This document shows, piece after piece, positions 1-7,000 of a DNA stretch of 7,581 bases. Numbering within the stretch: the first letter of the stretch is position 1; each line of letters opens with the position of its first letter. The DNA comes from an uncultured Clostridia bacterium. Its GTDB lineage: Bacteria; Bacillota; Clostridia; Oscillospirales; Ruminococcaceae. The notes beneath the pieces are model-generated. The model did no database searches. It had not been told where the DNA came from and saw only the letters and a list, made by a program, of their open reading frames with translations. Made by a program: the position numbers and the translations under genes. The DNA is taken from positions 1 to 7,581 of the forward strand of contig CAMNBY010000255.1 of the NCBI GenBank assembly GCA_946533615.1. Direction: 5' to 3'.

Positions 1-242
1 GCCTCGGCGGGAGCCTCAATAGGAGCTTCCTCAACAGGCTTTTCCTCTACTGCTTCTTCTACGGGTGCAGCCTCTTCCGCGGCCTCGGGAGTTTCCTCGG
101 GCGTCGGAACTGCTGCCGCATCGTCGGGCTTCTTCGAGCCGCAGCGGTAGCAGAACATATCGTCATTTGTAGCACCGCAGGCGCATACCCAAGTGTTGCT
201 CTTGGGAGCGGCCTCGGCGGGAGCCTCAACAGGCTTTTCCTC
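1..242 (-). repeat. Direct repeats in the Glu/Pro/Ala linker
   Basis: Bases 1-19 are identical to bases 211-229, and bases 31-47 are identical to bases 226-242. Both pairs lie in linkers coding for E-K-P-V-E and E-A-P-A-E-A type residues on either side of the third finger. The repeats are long enough for slippage or recombination to change linker length between strains, or to cause assembly collapse. Confidence 0.75.
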
Positions 243-743
243 GGCAGCTTCCGCAATTACGGGCACAGGCTCGGGAGCAGGCATCGGTGCGGGTATGGGT
301 GCATCTTCTATTATCGGTGCAGGGATCGGCTCGGGCTCGGGAATGGATACGGGAGCGATGACAGGCGCCGCAGCAGCGGGCTCGGGTCTCTTGGAGCCGC
401 AGCGGAAACAGAAGTTGCCTTCGTTGTGGCCGCCGCAGTTCGTGCAGATCCAGCTCTTGTCTTCTGCCTGCGGTGCGGGAGCAGGCACAGGCTCGGGTGC
501 GGGTCTCTTGGAGCCGCAGTTAGCACAGAAGTTTCCGCCCTTGTTTACATTTCCGCAGGTACAGTTCCAGGTCTCGTCCTGCGCAGGGGCTGCCATGACT
601 GCGGGAGCAGGAGCGGGTGCGGGTGCAGGCATCGGCACAGGCGGCGGAGTCGGAACTCCGCTCAGCTGCGGGTTGCAGGTGGGGCAGGCGGGATACTGAT
701 CCTCGTCGTAGTAGTGTGAATTCGGGCATCTCTTAAGTTTCAT
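1..743 (-). CDS. Multi-zinc-finger protein with Pro/Ala/Glu-rich linkers (C-terminus beyond window)
   Basis: The frame opens with ATG at 743-741 and stays open to the window edge, giving 247 full residues. Residues 6-23 carry a Cys/His motif of the form C-x3-H-x9-C-x2-C (C6, H10, C20, C23). Three short fingers follow at about residues 58-81, 97-120 and 184-206, each W-x-C-x(1-2)-C-G-x2-N-x(4-5)-C-x2-C-G-S-K. This resembles RanBP2-type fingers or short zinc ribbons, which bind protein or RNA in known families. Linkers at 30-55, 82-95, 121-180 and 207-247 are rich in Pro, Ala and Glu and probably disordered. No membrane segment or enzyme domain is visible. The start is supported by GGAGG seven bases upstream, inside the last codons of the phosphatase gene, whose stop is 2 bases away. 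A scaffold or adaptor role for the secretion system is inference; the missing C-terminus could hold a functional domain such as FHA or a membrane anchor. I recall similar N-terminal Cys/His motifs in clostridial signalling proteins but cannot verify this here. Confidence 0.85.
   Translation of the reverse strand, partial: MKLKRCPNSHYYDEDQYPACPTCNPQLSGVPTPPPVPMPAPAPAPAPAVMAAPAQDETWNCTCGNVNKGGNFCANCGSKRPAPEPVPAPAPQAEDKSWICTNCGGHNEGNFCFRCGSKRPEPAAAAPVIAPVSIPEPEPIPAPIIEDAPIPAPMPAPEPVPVIAEAAEEKPVEAPAEAAPKSNTWVCACGATNDDMFCYRCGSKKPDDAAAVPTPEETPEAAEEAAPVEEAVEEKPVEEAPIEAPAE
126..572 (-). repeat. Three tandem zinc-finger units in the coding sequence
   Basis: Finger units are encoded at about 572-501, 455-384 and 194-126. 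They share an aromatic W, two Cys pairs, a central Asn and a C-G-S-K-(R/K)-P tail. The first two also share DNA sequence: the stretch around 503-516 recurs around 387-400. The Cys spacing of the first pair differs: C-x-C in units 1 and 3, C-x2-C in unit 2. This looks like internal duplication followed by drift. Confidence 0.8.
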
Positions 744-745
744 TT

Positions 746-1477
746 CTATTCCTCCATGATCTTGCTGATGACCGCAAGGGTCGTATTATCTATCGTCCCG
801 CTGCAAGCCCTGACAGCCTCGATAAGGCCGTCTGCCGCCGCAGGGACGCTATTTACATTGTTGTTTAGTATCTCTGCTGTCCGCTCGTCGCCGAGGGCTC
901 TGTAAAGCCCGTCCGTGGAAAGCAGCAGCATATCTCCTTTTTCAAGGATTAGCGGCTTCATGCTGACATCTGCGATGTCGATGCCGCCCATGCCGATAAA
1001 GCTGGCGAGCATACCGCCCTTGTGCTTTTCGGCTTCATAGGTCTCCCTGTCGATGATGCCTTTTTTAAGGCGCAGGTCAAGGACATAGGAGTAATCGTGG
1101 TCGGTGGTGATCTGCGTCAGCCGACCGCCGCGAAGAATGTACAGCCTGCTGTCACCGACCGACAGCCACCATAGCTCCCGACCCTTGATAAAGGCCGTGA
1201 CGGCGGTGGTGCCGCAGCTCTGGCCGAAGGTCCCGAAGACCTCGCGGTCGATCTGTTCGGCGGCAGAGGTGATGAAAGCGGGGAAGCCGCCCTCAAAGCC
1301 GTTTTTGTATAGCTCGGTGAAGCGTCGGACAGCCAGCTGTGACGAAGCGCCGCCGTCCTTTCGGCTGCCAACTCCGTCACAGACCGCACAGAACAGTCCC
1401 TGTGCGGTCTCACAGCAGGCGGCTGCGTCCTCCTGCTGCTTCCTCGTGCCGATGTAGCTTCTTATCTCACATTCCAT
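746..1477 (-). CDS. PP2C-family Ser/Thr protein phosphatase (second of two)
   Basis: A 243-residue single-domain, metal-dependent protein phosphatase (PPM/PP2C) that should remove phosphate from Ser/Thr residues in the cytoplasm. Metal-site and core motifs appear in family order: E16-D17, D34-G35-V36-G37-S38, C88-G-T-T, G108-D109-S110-R111, D126-H127, S187-T188-D189-G190 and D230-N231-T-T. All expected metal-binding acids are present, so activity is predicted. It has S38 where most members have a second Gly, and it lacks the following H-G seen in its neighbour. There is no membrane helix or sensory domain. I chose ATG at 1477 rather than an in-frame TTG at 1498 because AGGGAG sits seven bases before it and the TTG would overlap the upstream gene. 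The stop of the upstream phosphatase is four bases away. A role opposing a Ser/Thr kinase that regulates the secretion system is inference from position; no kinase is in the window. Confidence 0.93.
   Translation of the reverse strand: MECEIRSYIGTRKQQEDAAACCETAQGLFCAVCDGVGSRKDGGASSQLAVRRFTELYKNGFEGGFPAFITSAAEQIDREVFGTFGQSCGTTAVTAFIKGRELWWLSVGDSRLYILRGGRLTQITTDHDYSYVLDLRLKKGIIDRETYEAEKHKGGMLASFIGMGGIDIADVSMKPLILEKGDMLLLSTDGLYRALGDERTAEILNNNVNSVPAAADGLIEAVRACSGTIDNTTLAVISKIMEE
751..755 (-). promoter_or_regulatory. Ribosome binding site of the zinc-finger gene
   Basis: GGAGG lies seven bases before the ATG at 743 and is formed by the last sense codons of the upstream phosphatase (Met-Glu-Glu-stop). 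The site is inside the preceding gene, so the two genes are probably translationally coupled. Confidence 0.8.
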
Positions 1478-1481
1478 TGCA

Positions 1482-2210
1482 TCACTCCCTGATGGCAACT
1501 GCCACGGCGGTGCAGTTGTCCATGTTGGTATTCCTGCCGTTTTTCATGGCGGTCTTCGCCATCGCCGAGAGCCACTTGGCAGGCTTGGGGTTCGCCGAGA
1601 GCAGCTGCTCCATCTCTTCCTCGGTAACAGGCTCCCAGAAACCGTCGGTGCAGAGCAGGAAAGCATCTCCCGCCTTCACATCAAACTCCGACCTGTCCGT
1701 CCTCAGCTCGTCGGTGTCGTCGCCCAGAGCCCGCAGCAGCTTGTTGCGGTCGGGGTGTCGGCGTATCTCCTGCTCGGTGATCTCTCCCGTAAGGCAGAGC
1801 ACCTGCGGGATACTGTGATCCTTCGTACGCGACAGCACCTTGCCGTCCCTGAAATGATAGAGCCGCGAGTCACCGATGTGCAGGCAGAGCCCCTTGTCCC
1901 CTTCGATGCAGAGTACCACAGCCGTAGTGCTCATGCGGCGGAGCCTCGGGTCGGAGCGCTGTGCCTCCAGAAGCTCGTTCTGCGCCCTCGGCAGAGCGCC
2001 TGCCGCAAATTCCTCGATGCTCCTGCAAGCGGTGAAGTGCTTTTTGAGCGCTTCGGTCACAAGCCTCGAGGCCTTGTCGCCCATGCCGTGACCGCCCAGT
2101 CCGTCGCAGACGATGAAGCAGTATCGGTCTCCGCAGCGGACGGCGTCGGCGCAGTCCTCGTTGACAGGCCTGCCGCCCTTGTCCGTGAAAATGCTGTGTT
2201 CGGGTCTCAT
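1482..2210 (-). CDS. PP2C-family Ser/Thr protein phosphatase (first of two)
   Basis: A 242-residue soluble PP2C/PPM phosphatase, close to the minimal length of bacterial Stp/PrpC-type enzymes. Motifs in order: R14-P-V-N17-E18-D19, D36-G37-L-G39-G40-H41-G42, S94-T95-T96, G113-D114-S115-R116, D131-H132-S133, T188-D189-G190 and D231-N232. This is a complete canonical metal-binding set, so it should dephosphorylate phospho-Ser/Thr proteins using Mn2+ or Mg2+. No membrane segment or extra domain is seen. The ATG at 2210 is preceded by AGGGG at a nine-base spacing, and the upstream WXG100 stop is three bases away. It is clearly diverged from the PP2C that follows: outside the motifs I see little similarity, so this is not a recent duplication. 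Targets are unknown. Regulation of T7SS by reversible phosphorylation is a reasonable inference, by analogy with the PpkA/PppA pair in type VI secretion. Confidence 0.95.
   Translation of the reverse strand: MRPEHSIFTDKGGRPVNEDCADAVRCGDRYCFIVCDGLGGHGMGDKASRLVTEALKKHFTACRSIEEFAAGALPRAQNELLEAQRSDPRLRRMSTTAVVLCIEGDKGLCLHIGDSRLYHFRDGKVLSRTKDHSIPQVLCLTGEITEQEIRRHPDRNKLLRALGDDTDELRTDRSEFDVKAGDAFLLCTDGFWEPVTEEEMEQLLSANPKPAKWLSAMAKTAMKNGRNTNMDNCTAVAVAIRE
1485..1490 (-). promoter_or_regulatory. Ribosome binding site fixing the start of the second phosphatase
   Basis: AGGGAG lies seven bases before ATG 1477, within the last codons of the upstream phosphatase. It favours this ATG over the in-frame TTG at 1498, which would add seven residues. 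Confidence 0.7.
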
Positions 2211-2213
2211 TGC

Positions 2214-2531
2214 TTACTGCCCCTGAATAGTCTCGTCCATCATGCTCTTGAGCTCCTTGTCGGTCTTGCTGTACTGACCAAGGATATCGTCGATCATGTT
2301 GGTCATACTGGAAAGCATATCCGCAATGCCCGCGATGTTCTTCCTGATTACTCTTGCATCATCGAGGAACAGGTCGGCGCTCTCGCCCTTCCAATTCTGC
2401 GAGAGCACGGTTATCGCCCATTCATAGCGGTTGGAGATGCTGGCGTATCGCTGTATGAAGTCGTTCTTTTTCAGGCTGCAAACGTGCATCGCTCTGCTGT
2501 CGATGCAGTTATATTCATTGCTGTCGGCCAT
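2214..2531 (-). CDS. WXG100-family (EsxA-like) T7SS substrate
   Basis: A 105-residue, mostly helical protein of WXG100 size. The hallmark turn is W47-K48-G49, between a helix at about 20-45 and a second at about 50-98, giving the usual helix-turn-helix hairpin. Near the C-terminus Y87-x3-D91 fits the Y-x3-D/E export signal of T7SS substrates. There is no Sec signal peptide. Members are secreted as dimers and either act as effectors or activate the EssC ATPase. Unusual features are an N-terminal extension of some ten residues and two Cys (C9, C18), which are uncommon in this family. The ATG at 2531 has a perfect AAGGAGG seven bases upstream, stronger than the other sites here, suggesting higher translation than its neighbours, as expected for a secreted product. 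It directly follows the ATPase gene. It may be a structural Esx factor or a WXG-like partner of effectors encoded elsewhere. Confidence 0.9.
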   Translation of the reverse strand: MADSNEYNCIDSRAMHVCSLKKNDFIQRYASISNRYEWAITVLSQNWKGESADLFLDDARVIRKNIAGIADMLSSMTNMIDDILGQYSKTDKELKSMMDETIQGQ

Positions 2532-2538
2532 TATGCTC

Positions 2539-2545
2539 CCTCCTT
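2539..2545 (-). promoter_or_regulatory. Perfect ribosome binding site of the WXG100 gene
   Basis: AAGGAGG, seven bases before ATG 2531, overlaps the TAA stop of the EssC C-terminal half. It is the closest match in the window to the anti-Shine-Dalgarno complement. Confidence 0.85.
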
Positions 2546-4097
2546 ATACTTTTATAAATTTGATCTTTTTCAGCTCGTCGGACTCGATGTCGTAGTAGTA
2601 GCCGTCACCCACCTCGCAGCGGGCATATTCGTTCTTCAGCTCCTTGGGGTCCATCTCGCCGAATACCGAGCGGCTGCCCCTGTCGGATACGAACTCTGCG
2701 ATGTTGTCCAGCAGGAACGCAACAGATATGCTGTTGTTCAGTGAGGACTCTGTGTCGCGGTCGTTGTTGCTTATCCTCCTTACATCGGGGTAGATGAACC
2801 AGTAGCGCTTCTCCTCGGCGGCTGCCGTCATTCTCGGGAACACGTTTTTAAGCAGCTGGGCTCCTGCCGTCTGGAAGAGCATCTTGTTTTGCAGAACGAA
2901 CACCGTCGGCGGGTTCTGCTTTTCGGCAAAGCTCTTGTTGATGACGCCGCGTTCCAGCTTTGCGGCGTAGCCGTGGCTGTCAAGAAAATCGTGCATCTGC
3001 TCCATCGACGTCAGGTAGAAGCAGCCCTGCGGCGCTTCGCTGTAAAGCGCTTGCAGCTGCTTGCGTCCGTCGTCAAAGAAAACTATCCTGTAGTCGGGGT
3101 GGTTCTTCCTGATGAACCGCACCAACAGGGTCAGCAGGTTCGTCTTGCCGAAGTGCTTCTTGCCGTAAATGGCTATCGAGTGTGCCTCGCGCATATTCAC
3201 GGTGACAGGGAAGTGGTCGTAGTAATCGAGCCCCACCACGGGGCTGTCGGCACCTGTGTCGCCCTCAAAGCTCCCCGAAAGATAGCTGAAGAAGTTCTCC
3301 TCGGTCAGATCGCCGTCAAAGGCGGTCAGCTTTTCGGTCGGCACCCTGAAGCCCCTGAGCGCCTCCTTGAACATCGGCAGATCCTTTCCCTCGTCCATGA
3401 AGGGCAGGAAGAACTGGAACTCTCTGGGCTTGCCGTTCAGTATGGTAACACCTCTGCCTGCACAGTGCATAGGCTCGCTTATACGCATACCGAAGAGATC
3501 GAGATACTTGTCGGCGGAGCCCTCGAGGGCAAAGCGCCTTGTAAAGTGCCCGATCAGCCTGCTCACGCCGCCGCTCAGGTCGGAGGCCGTGACTATCAGC
3601 GACAGCCCCTTCGAGAGCCCGTCGCGGCAGAACTTTGTCAGAAGCTCGTGATACGGCCCGAAGCGCTCGTCCGACAAAAACGAGTTCAGGTTGTCTATTA
3701 TCAGTATCATCTGTGCGGGCTTGACCGGGTCGGCGCTTTCCCAGACATCGTCGAAGCGCCGCGAGTTAAGAAGCTTGGTGTTCTTTTCAAGCTTTGATTC
3801 CACCGTCCTGAATACCCGCCTGACGTTCTCTTCGTTAGAGCTGTCGAAGCAGGCCGCAACGGTGTTCAGCTCCCTGTATTGCCCAAGGTCGTTGCCGAGA
3901 TCAAGGATAAAGATGTCGGTCTCGCGCTCGGGGTCAAGGCTCTCGTGGAGGCGCACCAGCAGGGTCTTGATGAAGTTTGTCTTGCCGCTGGCGTGACCTC
4001 CGATTAGCAGGATGTTCTCGCGTCGGGGGTCAACAGTCAGGACAGGCTGCCTCTGGTCGTCAAGGTCGTCGTAAAGACCTATGGCAAGCTTGCTCAT
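2544..4097 (-). CDS. EssC C-terminal half (EccCb-like), two P-loop ATPase domains
   Basis: A 517-residue cytoplasmic protein equivalent to the second and third FtsK/SpoIIIE domains of EssC/EccC, the T7SS motor. It starts at the junction that in intact EssC reads I-G-L-x-D-x2-x2-Q (here I6-G7-L8-Y-D10, Q15). The first domain has a P-loop G33-G-H-A-S-G38-K39-T40 and a Walker B-like strand ending D135-N136, with Asn in place of the catalytic Glu. The second has a P-loop G312-K-K-H-F-G317-K318-T319, but the strand near 398-404 ends Q-N without acidic residues. Nucleotide binding is therefore plausible in both and hydrolysis doubtful, as in known EssC/EccC distal domains that regulate motor assembly and bind substrate. 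The C-terminus (G-D-G-Y-Y-Y then K-I-K-F) has the EssC-like ending. There is no membrane helix, so it must dock on the upstream gene product. It begins inside that gene at an ATGA overlap with its own strong GGAGGT site, which argues against a sequencing frameshift. Confidence 0.92.
   Translation of the reverse strand: MSKLAIGLYDDLDDQRQPVLTVDPRRENILLIGGHASGKTNFIKTLLVRLHESLDPERETDIFILDLGNDLGQYRELNTVAACFDSSNEENVRRVFRTVESKLEKNTKLLNSRRFDDVWESADPVKPAQMILIIDNLNSFLSDERFGPYHELLTKFCRDGLSKGLSLIVTASDLSGGVSRLIGHFTRRFALEGSADKYLDLFGMRISEPMHCAGRGVTILNGKPREFQFFLPFMDEGKDLPMFKEALRGFRVPTEKLTAFDGDLTEENFFSYLSGSFEGDTGADSPVVGLDYYDHFPVTVNMREAHSIAIYGKKHFGKTNLLTLLVRFIRKNHPDYRIVFFDDGRKQLQALYSEAPQGCFYLTSMEQMHDFLDSHGYAAKLERGVINKSFAEKQNPPTVFVLQNKMLFQTAGAQLLKNVFPRMTAAAEEKRYWFIYPDVRRISNNDRDTESSLNNSISVAFLLDNIAEFVSDRGSRSVFGEMDPKELKNEYARCEVGDGYYYDIESDELKKIKFIKV
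4094..4097 (-). other. ATGA stop/start overlap joining the EssC halves
   Basis: The TGA of the N-terminal half (4096-4094) overlaps the ATG of the C-terminal half (4097-4095). This is a classic reinitiation junction that helps produce the two subunits in a fixed ratio. Confidence 0.9.
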
Positions 4098-7000
4098 TCC
4101 GCCACCTCCCTCATAAGCTCGAACCTTCCGTCGCGCTCCTCGTAAATGCTGCCGTTTTCGTAAACTATTCTTCCCGGGAGCGGCTTTTCAAATATCTTGT
4201 GTACCTTCGGGTAGTTTGATCTGTTCCTGTTGTAGTATGTCTTGATAGCGCCCACAACGGCGTTGAGCTGGGTCTCGAGCTTGCCCTGAGCCTCAAGCTC
4301 CTTCTTGCGGCGGATAGCATCGGTGTTGTCCTTCTCCGAGCGGTAGAAGCTGGTGTAGGTGCCCGTCTTCGAGGCTTCGATCATCTCTGTGGGAAGCTCA
4401 AAGTTCTCCTCTGCCACAGCGCCTGCATAGCCCGACTGGAAGTATTCAAACTTCGAGCCGGTGCCGACCAGCAGATATGCTCTGCCGTGACCGGGCATCG
4501 AGGGGCTTGCCGCAAGGTCATTGCCAAGCATCTCCTTCGAGGCCTGCCTTGTTGCAACCTTAAGGCAGAGGCGGGACTTGGAGTTCACTCTGATGTCGTC
4601 GGTGATAGCGCCTTCAATGTTCTGGGATATAAGTATTATGTGGAAGCCAAGGCTTCGGCCGACACGGGCGATGGTCGTTATCTCGCCGATGAAGTCAACG
4701 TTGTTGCTCTCGGTAGAGAAGCGCTTGAGCTCGGTGAACTCGTCCACCACAAGCACAAGATGCGCCAGCGGGTCGTTCTTTGCCTGAGAGCGTATCTGCT
4801 GCTCCTCCTGCTCGGTGAGAGGCTCCTTGTCCTCTCCGCGCAGGCGGTTGTTTATCTTCTTGATGTGCGGGTCGATGCTCCTGCACGCCGAGATATACTG
4901 GTCGATGCTGTCAACGTGCATGGAGTTGAAGAGTATCTTCCGCCTTTTGATCTCCGAGCGCAGGGCATCCAGAAAACGCCCGAGCATATACTCGGCGCCT
5001 GTGCCGTTCTCGTCGCCGTCAACATCGGTGACAGAGCCCACGACATGGGGCAGGCTGCCGATCCTCTTGATGAAGCCGCCGCCCTTCATGTCCACAAGCA
5101 TAAGGTTGACCTCGTCGGGACGGAAGTAAAGGCACAGCCCGAGAAGATAGGTGATGATCGTCTCGGATTTGCCGGAGCCTGTGGTGCCTGCAACCAGCAT
5201 ATGCGGGCCGTCGAAGTTCTCGTGCAGGTCAAGGCAGGTGATGCCGCTCTCGGTCTTGCCCACGGGCACCGACAGCGACTCGATGACGTTCTTCCTGTTT
5301 TTGCCGTCCCAGAACTCCGAGACGCCGATGTTGTTCTTTGTAAAGCCGTAAAGCTCGAAGAGGCTGACCGCCGAGGGCACCTTTCCGTTCTGCGAGATCT
5401 TTGAATAGCAGAGCGACGAAAGTATCTTCGAGGTGTTGTAGAGCTTCGCCTGCCACTCGGGCGGGATGTTGAAGCTGAACTCTCTCCGCAGGTTCTCGTC
5501 CTCGTGGGGCGTGATGTCAGCGGTGTGGTCGCCCGTGAAGCTGATGACGTGGTCACAGTATGCGGGCAGGTGCTCCTTGTAATTCTTCGGGAAGATGAAG
5601 CTTATGCCCAGCCTGTTGACGTAGGGCTGGCCGTCTGCGGGAGTCCGCGGAAGGAACTGCGCAAAGGCGTGTTCCTTGATGTCGTACTCGTGGTAAACGA
5701 TGAAGATTATGTGAGGGAAGCGAATGCTGCTGCTGCCTTCGGCCTCGGAGGCCTCCGCCCTCTCGTTCATGATGTTGAGCATCGCGCTGAATACCATGTT
5801 GGCGTTCTGCTGGTCGAAAACGAACTGCGAGCGGTCGGGGAACAGATCCCTGAAATGAGGCAGGAACTTGAAGTTCGCCACCGCATTCTCTATCCTGCTG
5901 CGGTCGTCGGTCGGGTCAAAAAGCACGATGAACTGCAGATCGTCGGGCGACTGGTAGAAGCAAAGGTCAAAGACCATTCGCTGTATCAGGCGCTCCGAGA
6001 ACACGCTGTTCTGCGCAACGATACCGAGGCAGCCGCTGTTCTTGAACGAATAGAGCATCGGCGCCAGCTTCATGTACTTGTAGTTTTCTGCAATATAGTG
6101 CGGCAGGTTCGCAAGATAGTATGTGTCGTCCTCGCTCTCCTCGTAGTCGGGGTCGTCGGCGATCAGCACGCTGACCTTGTCAAACTTCATTCTGAACGAA
6201 GTCGAGGAGAACACCTGCTCCTGCTTCGAGCCTTCGATGTCGAAGCAGTTTTTTATCATGTCGGAAACACCGAGCCTTACGGTCAGGAAATCAGTGTCCT
6301 CCTGACAGCGGCTGAAAATATTGCCGCTCACGCCGTAAACGCTCTTGTAGGGGTCCTTGTCGTCGAACAGCTCGTTGACGTCGGGATAAAGCTCCGAGAG
6401 CTTGTCGGCGTCCTTCTGCTGGCGCTCGAGTATCCCCGCGATGGTCTTGTTTATGTAGCTCTCATAGTTGCCGCGCCATTCGGCAAGGCTCTTCTTGTAT
6501 CTTCTTTTCCCGCGAATGTAATTGATGACGGAGGTTATCAGCGTCACCATGCTCATCACGGCGCTCAGCAGCACCGCCACAAAGTTCCTGCCGCCCGTAA
6601 GCGTTCTTGTCAGTATCGTCACGGTTATCATGATTATCGTCGGCAGGAGCATGAAGAACAGGTTCTGGTCGGGCTTCTGCGGCGGGCTCGGCGGCGGGAT
6701 TATCGAAACGGGCGAGTCGTCGAACCGATAGAGCTGTCGGGTGCTGATGTTGTAATCTGGGAAGCTTATCCCCGTGTCCTTCTGCTCCTCGGGATTGAAG
6801 GCGGGGATTATGTCCTTGGTGTTTACCTCGAAGGAGCGGTAGGCGCGGCTCGGGTCAAACACCAGCCTCGTCGAGGAGATGAACCCGATGTCCACAAGCG
6901 TCCTCGACATATCGGCCTCGGTTATCGGAAAGCGCCCGCGGTCGTTTTTGTCGCTGCTTATTGAATCATTATAGGCTGTAAGGGTCATCATCCCGTACAG

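Noticed and set aside
193..719. Gly/Ala-rich plus-strand frames (193-699, 426-719)
   Set aside because: They look like repeat proteins but are the complement of the Pro/Ala/Glu linkers. The minus-strand frame has ordered Cys motifs and a good ribosome site.
1478..1498. Upstream TTG start for the second phosphatase
   Set aside because: It would overlap the upstream gene and add seven residues lacking PP2C similarity. The ATG at 1477 has a well-spaced ribosome site.
4094..4110. Programmed frameshift producing a fused EssC
   Set aside because: No slippery heptamer is visible at the junction, and a strong GGAGGT site with ATG explains expression of the second half.
1755..5404. Other long plus-strand frames (1755-2744, 2889-3797, 4487-5404)
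   Set aside because: All are antisense to the PP2C, WXG100 or EssC genes, show no domains and have shadow-like composition.
5504..6964. 486-codon open frame on the plus strand antisense to essC
   Set aside because: It lies entirely opposite a confidently identified ATPase gene, its translation is Val/Arg/His-rich with no recognisable domain, and it has no good ribosome site. It is a by-product of GC-rich third positions.
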